Below, one piece after another: positions 1 to 6,299 of a stretch of 6,356 bases of DNA. The notes beneath the pieces are model-generated. The model did not search any database. It was given only the letters and a program-made list of their open reading frames with translations, and had not been told where the DNA came from. The DNA is taken from assembly GCA_028293225.1 (NCBI GenBank), contig JAQGPE010000538.1, positions 1 through 6,356 of the forward strand. The letters run 5' to 3'. The stretch comes from Akkermansiaceae bacterium. GTDB taxonomy: Bacteria; Verrucomicrobiota; Verrucomicrobiia; Verrucomicrobiales; Akkermansiaceae. Each line of letters opens with the position of its first letter. Positions within the stretch are counted from its first letter, which is position 1. Both the position numbers and the translations under genes were made by a program.

Positions 1-32
1 CCAGACCTTCCACCAAACTTTCTTCAGCGGCC

Positions 33-992
33 TCACACCCGCTGCTCCAGGGGTTTCTTTTTCGGCCAGGTGACGATCGATTTCACCACTTCGACGAAGC
101 GGCTGCCCTTCGGCTCCTCCGGCGCGATCACCCGCAGGCTGTCCGGATTCTCGTCACCGATGATTACTTCCAGCGCCCGGCCGGAAAGCTCGCCATCGAC
201 CTGCACCGGCACCTCGCGGTCGGCCAGCACGCGGATGCTCGGCGACTGCAAATACGAGACGGTGTTGCCGACCTCCATGTTGCCCAGAGCCAGCCCGCGC
301 AGGGAGTCGAGCACCAGCTTGTAGCCCGCCTCCTTGAAAATCAGCACGTCGAGCATGCGATCCTGGTTGTCGGCCTTGTGGAAAAGCTTGAACTGGCCGC
401 CATAGAGCGCGCCGTTGCCGGCCAGTACGGCCACGCCTTCCTCGCGGCGGCCGTCGGAGCAGATGACCTCCATCCGCGGCGGCTTTTCCCCGAGCACCTT
501 CACGGCGGCCAGCAGGTAGGCCAGCGGTCCGAGCATCTTTTTGCTCTCCCAGGTGGTTTCCTCGATGACCATGGCGTCGAAACCCACCCCGGCCATCTGG
601 ACGAAGGGCGTGCCGTTCGCCTCGAACAGGTCGATTTCCCGCACCCGGCCTTCCTTGATCACATCAAAGGCCTTGGTCAGGTCGTCGAAAGGGATGCCCA
701 GTTCACGGGCGAAAACGTTCATGGTCCCGGCGGGCAGGATGCCCAGGGCGGTTTTCGACCCCGCCAGGCCCTGCACCACGGCATTCAGGGTGCCGTCGCC
801 GCCCGCGGCGATCACCACCGGCTCCCCGGCATCGGCGAATCCCTTCGCGATGTCACGCGCTTCCTCACTGCTTCCCGTCGCATATAAAGCGAACCGGGTC
901 GCGTGATCCATCAGGAAACGCAGGGTCCGCTGGCCTCTCTGGCCACGCGCCTTGGGGTTAAAGATGAGCGGATAGCGCCGCAGTGGGTTCAC
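33..992 (-). CDS. Diacylglycerol kinase-type lipid kinase (YegS/DagK/LCB5 family)
   Basis: A 319-residue protein of the diacylglycerol kinase catalytic (DAGK_cat) family, which transfers the ATP gamma-phosphate to a lipid hydroxyl on the inner face of the membrane. The N-terminal nucleotide-binding domain opens with IFNPKARG (10-17), a typical family start. The glycine-rich motif GGDGTLNAVV is at 64-73 and LPAGTMNVFARELGIP at about 86-101, where GTxN-FAR is the second conserved block. The C-terminal beta-sandwich domain carries GVGFDA (135-140), an LxGNG-like stretch (190-194) and the late VQVDGEL motif (263-269). There is no signal peptide or clear membrane segment. The start is GTG (990-992), whose last bases overlap the TGA of maf in a GTGA junction; no Shine-Dalgarno precedes it, which suggests coupled translation as the third gene of the ppk2-maf operon. 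The lipid substrate (diacylglycerol, undecaprenol-like or sphingoid) cannot be told from sequence. Family assignment is secure, substrate is not. Confidence 0.93.
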   Translation of the reverse strand: MNPLRRYPLIFNPKARGQRGQRTLRFLMDHATRFALYATGSSEEARDIAKGFADAGEPVVIAAGGDGTLNAVVQGLAGSKTALGILPAGTMNVFARELGIPFDDLTKAFDVIKEGRVREIDLFEANGTPFVQMAGVGFDAMVIEETTWESKKMLGPLAYLLAAVKVLGEKPPRMEVICSDGRREEGVAVLAGNGALYGGQFKLFHKADNQDRMLDVLIFKEAGYKLVLDSLRGLALGNMEVGNTVSYLQSPSIRVLADREVPVQVDGELSGRALEVIIGDENPDSLRVIAPEEPKGSRFVEVVKSIVTWPKKKPLEQRV

Positions 993-1582
993 GGGCCGAA
1001 TTGAAGCCGATGCCCGCCGTCCCGCAAGTCCGGATGCCGGAGAGCTGCCAGCACTTTTGCCACCGGCAAGCCCATGACGTTGTCGAATTCGCCTTCGATT
1101 CCGGCCACAAGTTGGTCGCCGAATTCCTGAATCCCATAAGCCCCAGCCTTATCCAGGGGGTTTACCAGCGAAAAATAGCGGGCGATCCCCTCCTCAGTCA
1201 GGGGTAGAAACCGCACGGTTGTGAGGCCGTGGAAAGTTTCCACCCGGTCCGGAAAAACCACACAGACGCCGGTGCAGACGAAATGTTCACGTCCGGACAG
1301 CCTCAGCAACATCGCGGTCGCCTCTCCGATCGACTTTGGCTTACCCAGTGGCTCGCCATCGATGAAAACCAGGGTATCGGCACCGATCACGGTCGCTTTC
1401 GGGTGGTCGGCGGCCACCGCCATGGCTTTCAGGCGGGCGTTTTCCTCGCAGAGGGCCGCCGGATGCATTCTGGCATCGTGGATTTCCTCCGCCGGTGAGA
1501 CGATCACCTCAAAGTCCACCCCGGCTTCCTGCAACAGCTCGCGACGCCGGGGCGAACCGGACGCCAGGATGATCCGGTTCAT
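989..1582 (-). CDS. maf: Maf family nucleoside triphosphate pyrophosphatase (YhdE-like)
   Basis: A 197-residue Maf/Ham1-fold enzyme that hydrolyses (d)NTPs to monophosphates and pyrophosphate, a cytosolic house-cleaning activity historically linked to septum formation. Visible motifs are the N-terminal substrate loop ASGSPRRRELL (7-17), the catalytic-site GADTLV (67-72, Asp69), GKP (80-82), KAGAYGIQ (145-152) and NVMGLPV (168-174). The KAGAYGIQ block resembles the YhdE/MafA type (dTTP/UTP) more than YceF (7-methyl-GTP), but the usual Gly after GIQ is Glu here, so specificity is an inference. The ATG at 1580-1582 is chosen because MNRIILASGSPRR is the normal family N-terminus; the open frame extends upstream to 1714, but that part only reads through the ppk2 gene in another frame. 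The start overlaps the ppk2 stop as ATGA and the stop overlaps the lipid-kinase GTG as GTGA, so maf is the middle gene of a tightly coupled operon. Confidence 0.95.
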   Translation of the reverse strand: MNRIILASGSPRRRELLQEAGVDFEVIVSPAEEIHDARMHPAALCEENARLKAMAVAADHPKATVIGADTLVFIDGEPLGKPKSIGEATAMLLRLSGREHFVCTGVCVVFPDRVETFHGLTTVRFLPLTEEGIARYFSLVNPLDKAGAYGIQEFGDQLVAGIEGEFDNVMGLPVAKVLAALRHPDLRDGGHRLQFGP

Positions 1583-2400
1583 TCGATGACCACTTTCGCC
1601 GGATCCCAGTCGGGCTTCGGGTATTCCATCTTCAGATTGCGCAGAGCATCCACCAGGATGCTGGCCACCACGATATTGCGGTACCATTTCCGGTCGGCCG
1701 GCACGACGAACCACGGGGCGTCGTCGGTACTGGTTTTCCCGATCAGGTCCTCATAGGCGTTCTGGAAATCATTCCAACGCGCCCGGTCGGCCAGGTCTTC
1801 CGGGTTGAACTTCCAGTGCTTGGCTGGGTTTGCCAAGCGGGCGGAGAGGCGTTCCTTCTGCTCGTCCTTCGAAATGTGCAGAAAGATCTTCAAAATCAGG
1901 GTCCCCTCCTCCGCCAGCATGCGCTCGAACTCGACGATATGCCGGTAGCGGCGCTTCCAGACTTCATCCGGGAAGATCTTCTTCACCCGGACCGCCAGGA
2001 TGTCTTCGTAATGACTGCGGTTGAAAACGACGATGTGGCCGTTAGCCGGCACATGCGGATGGATGCGCCAGAGGAAATCGTGCGCCAGATCGTCCGGATT
2101 CGGCTGCTTGAAGGCCTGGACGTCGATCCCCTGGGGATCGACACAGGAAAAAACGCTCTTCACGCAGCCATCCTTGCCACCGGTGTCCATGGCCTGGAGC
2201 ACGACCAGCACCCGGTGTTTGTTCTGGGCGTAGAGAACTTTCTGGAGCGCCGCGAACTCCTCGCACAGGTCCTCCAGGACCGGGAGCGAGTCGGCTTTGC
2301 TGCCGTCGAAAAGCGCGCTGTCCTTCGTATCGATCGAAGCGAGGTCCAGCTTCTGGCCTGGAAGGACCCGGTAGCGCTTGGCAGCGTCTCCAGTTTTCAT
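1579..2400 (-). CDS. ppk2: PPK2-family polyphosphate:nucleotide phosphotransferase (class III type)
   Basis: A 273-residue PPK2 enzyme, which uses polyP as phosphate donor to phosphorylate nucleotides; class III members convert AMP to ADP and ADP to ATP. The Walker A-like loop AMDTGGKDG is at 70-78 and the second loop FNRSHYED at 126-133, with Asn127 where class I enzymes have Asp (FDRSWYN). The blocks RYRHIVEFERML (151-162), LKIFLHISKDEQKERL (170-185) and the VVIE C-terminus closely follow the Meiothermus ruber class III enzyme as I recall it (267 residues), hence the class call. The ATG at 2398-2400 gives the family's usual N-terminus (KRYRVLPGQKLDL soon after the start). An in-frame ATG at 2472 would add 24 residues with no family resemblance. 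Neither start has a well-spaced Shine-Dalgarno; a GGGGAA lies too close to the 2400 ATG. It is the first gene of the minus-strand operon and is divergent from the Ppx-like gene and ppk1, which fits a shared polyP role. Confidence 0.95.
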   Translation of the reverse strand: MKTGDAAKRYRVLPGQKLDLASIDTKDSALFDGSKADSLPVLEDLCEEFAALQKVLYAQNKHRVLVVLQAMDTGGKDGCVKSVFSCVDPQGIDVQAFKQPNPDDLAHDFLWRIHPHVPANGHIVVFNRSHYEDILAVRVKKIFPDEVWKRRYRHIVEFERMLAEEGTLILKIFLHISKDEQKERLSARLANPAKHWKFNPEDLADRARWNDFQNAYEDLIGKTSTDDAPWFVVPADRKWYRNIVVASILVDALRNLKMEYPKPDWDPAKVVIE

Positions 2401-2513
2401 TTCCCCGATGATCCGCGCGGGCGGAGGGATTTGGCAAGCATCGACTGAAATTGCGGAGGCCTTGTCACACATTCGTCATTGAAAGAGAGTCTAACGCGCG
2501 TTGTGTTTGTCGA
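2401..2513. promoter_or_regulatory. Divergent intergenic control region between ppk2 operon and Ppx-like/ppk1 genes
   Basis: These 113 bases separate the two divergent units and must hold both promoters unless the ppk2 message starts further upstream. On the plus strand TTGAAA (2479-2484) lies 17 bases before TGTGTT (2502-2507), a weak sigma70-like pair (three of six -10 matches) that would start transcription at or very near the ATG at 2514. I see no convincing promoter on the minus strand. The part 2401-2472 would be coding if the upstream ppk2 ATG were used, leaving only 41 bases. The position of the region is certain; the promoter boxes are tentative. Confidence 0.5.
2493..2502. repeat. 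Perfect 10-base palindrome AACGCGCGTT, possible operator
   Basis: AACGCGCGTT is a perfect inverted repeat centred between 2497 and 2498. Its last base lies 11 bases before the Ppx-like start codon, and it sits inside the short divergent region, overlapping the tentative plus-strand promoter. That position suits a repressor or regulator site acting on both units. Alternating CG palindromes also occur by chance in GC-rich DNA, so the regulatory role is only a suggestion. Confidence 0.3.
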
Positions 2514-4061
2514 ATGCCCGACACGCCGTCCCCGACCCAGGCTGGATCCCTGGCGACCGCCGTTCATGTGGGGGCCAGTTCGGTATCGCTGCTGATCGCG
2601 GAAACCCTGCCGGACGGCACTCTGCAGCCGATCGATTTCCTCGAGAAACCGGCGCCACTGGCCCGTGATGTCTTCCGGGACGGAGCCGTAAGCGCCGAGA
2701 CCACCGAACGCATCGTCTCCATCCTCCTGGAGTTCCAGCAGGCCCTGGCCGAGTATGGCGGCGACACCCGCAAGATCACCCGCGCGGTCGCCACCAACAT
2801 CCTGGCGGAGGCCAACAACCACGACATCTTCCTGAACCGCATCCGCATCGCCTGCGGTCTGTCGATCAACCCGATCGACGACGGTGAGATGACACGGCTT
2901 ATCTATCTGAAGACACGCCGCCGCCTGAAGGATACGCCGGCGATGAAGCGGGACAAAACCCTGGTGGTCCACGTCGGTCCCGGGAACACCCGCGCGCTGC
3001 TGTTCGAAAACGGCGCCATCACTCGCTACACCAGCTACCGGATGGGCACGCACCGCACCCGCGAGGCCACGGAAGGCTCCGGGGCGGAAGGCCGGGCGAT
3101 GATCCGGGTGATCCGCGAGCACGCCTCCGGCAACCTGGCCCAGATGCGCTTCGACTACCACGATGTGAAGCTCGATGCGATGGTGGTGATCGGTTACGAG
3201 ATCCAGCAGATCGCCCGTCATTTCGCCCGCGCTGACGGCTCCTGCTCGCTGCGCACCCTGAAGCGTGCTTCGGAGGAGGCGTCGGAAAAAAGCGACATCG
3301 ACCTCGTGTCCCGCTACCAGGTCGATTACCAGACCGCAGAGGCTCTGCTGCCGGCTCTGGAGACCAATCTGGCGATCGCCGAAACCTTCGGCCTGAAGGA
3401 ACTGCACATCCCGTCCAGCGATTACGAGCAGGGCCTGCTGATGGACTTCCTGGTCTCCGGCGCGCTGGTCGAGGCGCTCGACTCGGAGATCCTGCGCTCC
3501 GCCCGCATCCTCGCCTCACGGTATCAGTCGGACCCGAGTCACGGCGAGCACGTCGCCCATCTGTGCGATCACTTCTTCAAAGGCCTGGCCGACCTGCATC
3601 GCATGACCAAGCACGATGCCCTGCTGCTGCAGGTCGCCGCCGTGCTGCATGAAGTCGGCACCTTCATCAGCCCGCGGGCGCACCACAAGCACTCGGAGTA
3701 CATCATCCTCAACAGCGAGATCTTCGGCCTCGACCGCCACGATACCATCATCGTCGCGCTGGTCGCCCGCTACCACCGCCACTCCGGCCCGCGGATCGAC
3801 CACCCGAACTACCGCGAACTCGCGACGCCCGACCGCATCCGCGTGGCCAAGCTGGCCGCGATCCTGCGCGTGGCCGACGCCCTGGAGCGGACCCACGACC
3901 AGCGAGTGCATGAAATCGTGCTCCGCCGGGAGAACCGCCGCCTGCGGGTGATCCTGCCCGGTGTCACGGATGCCGCGGTCGAGCGTCTGGCCATGCATTC
4001 GAAGGGCGATCTCTTCGAGCAGGTCTTCGGCCTGGAGGTCGTGATCGACGACGCCGGCTGA
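2514..4061 (+). CDS. Ppx/GppA-family protein with degenerate phosphatase site and HD-like C-terminal domain
   Basis: A 515-residue protein with the two-part layout of E. coli Ppx (about 513 residues): an N-terminal ASKHA phosphatase-fold region (about 12-325) and a C-terminal HD-like helical domain (about 335-480). Family members hydrolyse polyP or (p)ppGpp. Fold-level matches include LLIAE (26-30), RAVATNILAEA (90-100), GEMTRLIYL (124-132), VLHEVGTFIS (377-386), HHKHSEYII (390-398) and LVARYHRHS (416-424). The active site looks eroded. The first phosphate loop, normally DxGSNS, is HVGASS (H18); the second, normally D-I-GGGST, is HVGPGNT (H153); the Arg of the ATxxxREA motif is Ala98; and the later GGT loop is GYEIQQ (227-232). 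One acidic residue at the catalytic Glu position remains (E125). H343, H379 and D455 of the HD-like domain are kept, and HE instead of HD also occurs in E. coli Ppx. The ATG at 2514 is preferred over a TTG at 2451 that overlaps the divergent control region. It probably senses or binds polyP or nucleotides rather than degrading polyP, but this is inference. Confidence 0.9.
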   Translation: MPDTPSPTQAGSLATAVHVGASSVSLLIAETLPDGTLQPIDFLEKPAPLARDVFRDGAVSAETTERIVSILLEFQQALAEYGGDTRKITRAVATNILAEANNHDIFLNRIRIACGLSINPIDDGEMTRLIYLKTRRRLKDTPAMKRDKTLVVHVGPGNTRALLFENGAITRYTSYRMGTHRTREATEGSGAEGRAMIRVIREHASGNLAQMRFDYHDVKLDAMVVIGYEIQQIARHFARADGSCSLRTLKRASEEASEKSDIDLVSRYQVDYQTAEALLPALETNLAIAETFGLKELHIPSSDYEQGLLMDFLVSGALVEALDSEILRSARILASRYQSDPSHGEHVAHLCDHFFKGLADLHRMTKHDALLLQVAAVLHEVGTFISPRAHHKHSEYIILNSEIFGLDRHDTIIVALVARYHRHSGPRIDHPNYRELATPDRIRVAKLAAILRVADALERTHDQRVHEIVLRRENRRLRVILPGVTDAAVERLAMHSKGDLFEQVFGLEVVIDDAG

Positions 4062-4132
4062 TCAAAGCCCGGCCGCACTTCCGAATTTCCGCATTCTTTC
4101 CACTCTCCGCGTCCCCTACCCTATCCCTCACG
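4062..4132 (+). other. Pyrimidine-rich spacer and leader between the Ppx-like gene and ppk1
   Basis: This 71-base gap separates two co-directional genes. From 4081 to 4132, 40 of 52 bases are C or T, and there is no purine-rich Shine-Dalgarno before the ppk1 ATG. I see no terminator hairpin, so read-through from the upstream gene is plausible. TACCCT (4117-4122) is a poor -10-like match without a partner, so a separate ppk1 promoter is not supported. Confidence 0.4.
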
Positions 4133-6229
4133 ATGTCCGCAGCACCCTTCATCAATCGAGAACTCTCCTGGCTGGAATTCAACCAGCGCGTGCTGAAGGA
4201 AGCGCTCCGCGATGACCTGCCGCTGCTGGAGCGCCTGAAGTTCCTGGCGATCACCGCGTCGAATCTCGACGAGTTCTTCCAGGTCCGCGTGGGCGGACTG
4301 ATCCTGATCAAGCGCAGCGGCCGCAAGTCCACCGACTCGTCCGGCCTGACACCCCCTCAGCAACTGGGAGCAGTGCGCCGCCGGGTCGAGCAGATGCTCG
4401 CCGATCAGTATGCTCTTTTCAACATCCTCCGCGAGGGGCTGCGCCAATCCGGCATCTGTCTGCTGGATCTGAGTTCGCTGAATCCGGCCCAGACCGACCA
4501 GATCGCGACCACCTTCCACGACAGCATCTCCCCATTGCTGACTCCCCTCGCCTACGTCGAGGGCGAGACCGCTCCGCTGGTTCCGGCACTGCAGTTGATC
4601 GTCGCCTGCCGCGTACTGGATTCCGCGGCGGGAACCACCCGCTACGTGCTGATCCCGATCCCGGAGAGCCTGCCACGGCGGATCCCGGTCACCGGTTCCG
4701 GCGAGGCTCACCATTTCGTGCTCATCGAGCAGATCGTCGCGGAGCACGCCGCCGAGCTTTTCCCCGGCGAGGAAGTCACCGCCGCGACCTGCTTCCGGGT
4801 GACGCGCAATGGCGACATCGCCGTGCAGGAAGAGGACGCGGCCGACCTGGCCGGGGAAATGGAAGACGTCCTGGCGGCGCGCCAGCTTTCCGACTCCGTC
4901 CGCCTGGAGCTGCCCGCCAGCCTGCCACGCGATCTTTCCCGGGTCATCCAGGAGGTCTGCAAGGCCGGCTCCCAGGAGATCTACCGCTGCCGCGGCCCGC
5001 TGGCGCTGTCCGGCTTCATGGACCTCTCCTTCCTGCCGGGCTTCGATCAACTCCGCGCGGAAGACTGGCCTTCGCAGCCCTCGCCAGACATCAACCCGGG
5101 TGAGTCGATCTTCGAGGCGATCGCCCGGCGCGACGTGATGCTGCACCAGCCGTACGAGAGCTTCGAGCCGGTGCTGCGCCTGATCGAGGAAGCCGCCGAC
5201 GATCCAAACACCGTCTCGATCAAGCAGGTGCTCTACCGCACCGCCCGCCAGTCGCGGATCATCGACGCCCTGATCCGCGCGGCGGAAAACGGCAAACACG
5301 TCACGGTGCTGATCGAGCTGAAGGCCCGCTTTGACGAAGCCCGCAACCTGCTCCGCGCGGAAGAACTCCAGCGCGCCGGAGTCCAGATCGTCTACGGTGT
5401 TAAGGGACTGAAAACCCACGCCAAGATCTGCATGGTGGTCCGCCGCGAGGACGGGCGCCTGCGCCGCTACGTCCACCTCGGCACCGGCAACTACAATGAG
5501 GCCACCGCCCGTCTCTACACGGATATCTCCCTGCTGACCTGCCGGCCGGAGTTCGGCTCAGACGCCTCCCTGTTCTTCAATGCCGTCACCGGCCGCTCGA
5601 AGCTGCTGCGCTTCCAGAAACTGGTCCCGGCGCCAACGGCCATGAAGCCGCGCCTGCTCGACCTGATCGCGTCGGAAGCCGAGCGTGCGCGCCAGGGCGA
5701 GCCCGCCCGCATTTTGGCCAAGGTCAATTCACTGCAGGATCCGGACATCATCAACGCCCTGTATGCCGCCTCGAAGGCCGGGGTGGAAATCCTGCTGAAT
5801 GTCCGCGGCATCTGCTGCCTCAAACCAGGCGACGCCAAGTGGTCGAAGAACATCAAGGTCGTGTCGGTCATCGACCGCTACCTGGAGCACGCCCGCATCA
5901 TCTATTTCCATCACGGCGGCACCCCGGAAATCTTCATCGCCTCCGCCGACTGGATGGGCCGCAACCTCGACCGCAGGGTCGAGCTGATGATCCCGGTCGA
6001 GGACAGCCGCGCCCGCCGCCGCCTGCTGCGCATCCTGGAAGCCTTCTTCCAGGACAACGTCCAGTCCTCCCGCATTCTGCCGGACGGCACCTCGGAAAGC
6101 ATCAAGCCCGCGCCCGGCGAAAAGAAATTCCGCGCTCAGGAACACTTCTCGAAAGAAGCCCGCCGCGCCGCCAAAGCCCGCGAGCATGAACGCGCGATGA
6201 CCTTCGAACCGCACGTCCCGGTAAAATAG
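4133..6229 (+). CDS. ppk1: Polyphosphate kinase 1 (PPK1)
   Basis: A 698-residue polyphosphate kinase that reversibly polymerises the ATP gamma-phosphate into polyP through a phosphohistidine intermediate, usually membrane-associated as an oligomer. The N-terminal domain begins with the hallmark NRELSWLEFNQRVL (8-21) and continues with FLAITASNLDEFFQVRV (37-53). The two phospholipase D-like catalytic domains carry SIKQVLYRTARQSRI (362-376, Arg369), LIELKARFDEARN (393-405, Arg399), LKTHAKI (426-432, His429) and DRYLEHARIIYF (581-592, His586). These correspond, with a constant offset of six, to E. coli Arg375, Arg405, the phosphorylated His435 and His592, so the enzyme should be active. It is about ten residues longer than E. 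coli PPK1; the excess is a charged, Lys/Arg-rich C-terminal tail (about 660-690). The ATG at 4133 gives the normal family N-terminus. It lies downstream of the Ppx-like gene, an arrangement echoing the ppk-ppx pairing in enterobacteria but in the opposite order. Confidence 0.98.
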   Translation: MSAAPFINRELSWLEFNQRVLKEALRDDLPLLERLKFLAITASNLDEFFQVRVGGLILIKRSGRKSTDSSGLTPPQQLGAVRRRVEQMLADQYALFNILREGLRQSGICLLDLSSLNPAQTDQIATTFHDSISPLLTPLAYVEGETAPLVPALQLIVACRVLDSAAGTTRYVLIPIPESLPRRIPVTGSGEAHHFVLIEQIVAEHAAELFPGEEVTAATCFRVTRNGDIAVQEEDAADLAGEMEDVLAARQLSDSVRLELPASLPRDLSRVIQEVCKAGSQEIYRCRGPLALSGFMDLSFLPGFDQLRAEDWPSQPSPDINPGESIFEAIARRDVMLHQPYESFEPVLRLIEEAADDPNTVSIKQVLYRTARQSRIIDALIRAAENGKHVTVLIELKARFDEARNLLRAEELQRAGVQIVYGVKGLKTHAKICMVVRREDGRLRRYVHLGTGNYNEATARLYTDISLLTCRPEFGSDASLFFNAVTGRSKLLRFQKLVPAPTAMKPRLLDLIASEAERARQGEPARILAKVNSLQDPDIINALYAASKAGVEILLNVRGICCLKPGDAKWSKNIKVVSVIDRYLEHARIIYFHHGGTPEIFIASADWMGRNLDRRVELMIPVEDSRARRRLLRILEAFFQDNVQSSRILPDGTSESIKPAPGEKKFRAQEHFSKEARRAAKAREHERAMTFEPHVPVK

Positions 6230-6255
6230 GAGGGGCGGCATTCCTGCCGCCCTTC
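6230..6255 (+). terminator. GC-rich hairpin immediately after the ppk1 stop
   Basis: GGGCGGCA (6233-6240) and TGCCGCCC (6245-6252) form a perfect 8-bp stem around a TTCC loop. Pairing extends outward through one G-T wobble to an 11-bp stem (6230-6255) that starts on the base after the TAG stop. There is no strong T run on the plus strand (TTCTAAAAT follows); on the minus strand the stem is followed within a few bases by TATTTTA. It may act as a bidirectional terminator or as a 3'-end stabilising hairpin. Confidence 0.6.
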
Positions 6256-6299
6256 TAAAATCCCGGCAGCCGTTTTCACTCTTCGACCCCTCCTTCCGG

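Noticed and set aside
1..32. Start or ribosome-binding site of a fourth operon gene beyond the lipid kinase
   Set aside because: A GGTGGAAGG-like purine stretch is present on the minus strand, but no start codon lies before the window edge, so nothing can be supported.
378..887. Plus-strand open frame (169 codons) opposite the lipid kinase
   Set aside because: It is antisense to conserved DAGK motifs, with His/Gln/Asp-rich composition typical of shadow frames.
1583..1714. Longer Maf N-terminus starting at 1714
   Set aside because: The extra 44 residues are the ppk2 3' coding region read in another frame; Maf proteins start right at the ILASGSPRR motif.
1816..2448. Plus-strand open frame (210 codons) opposite ppk2
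   Set aside because: It is a shadow of the conserved PPK2 coding sequence with no family features of its own.
2451..2513. TTG start at 2451 for the Ppx-like protein
   Set aside because: It adds 21 residues with no family resemblance, uses a rare start and overlaps the divergent control region; the ATG at 2514 is better.
2397..3407. Minus-strand open frame (336 codons) opposite the Ppx-like gene and the ppk2 5' region
   Set aside because: It is antisense to a recognisable Ppx/GppA gene and runs through the divergent control region; no domain is recognisable.
3648..3653. HE instead of HD in the C-terminal domain of the Ppx-like protein as a sign of decay
   Set aside because: E. coli Ppx and GppA also have LHEVG at this position, so it is normal for the family.
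4121..5476. Long minus-strand open frame (451 codons) opposite ppk1
   Set aside because: It lies wholly antisense to a strongly conserved PPK1, matches no family I know, and its Asp/Gln/Val/His-rich make-up is typical of antisense frames in GC-rich genes.
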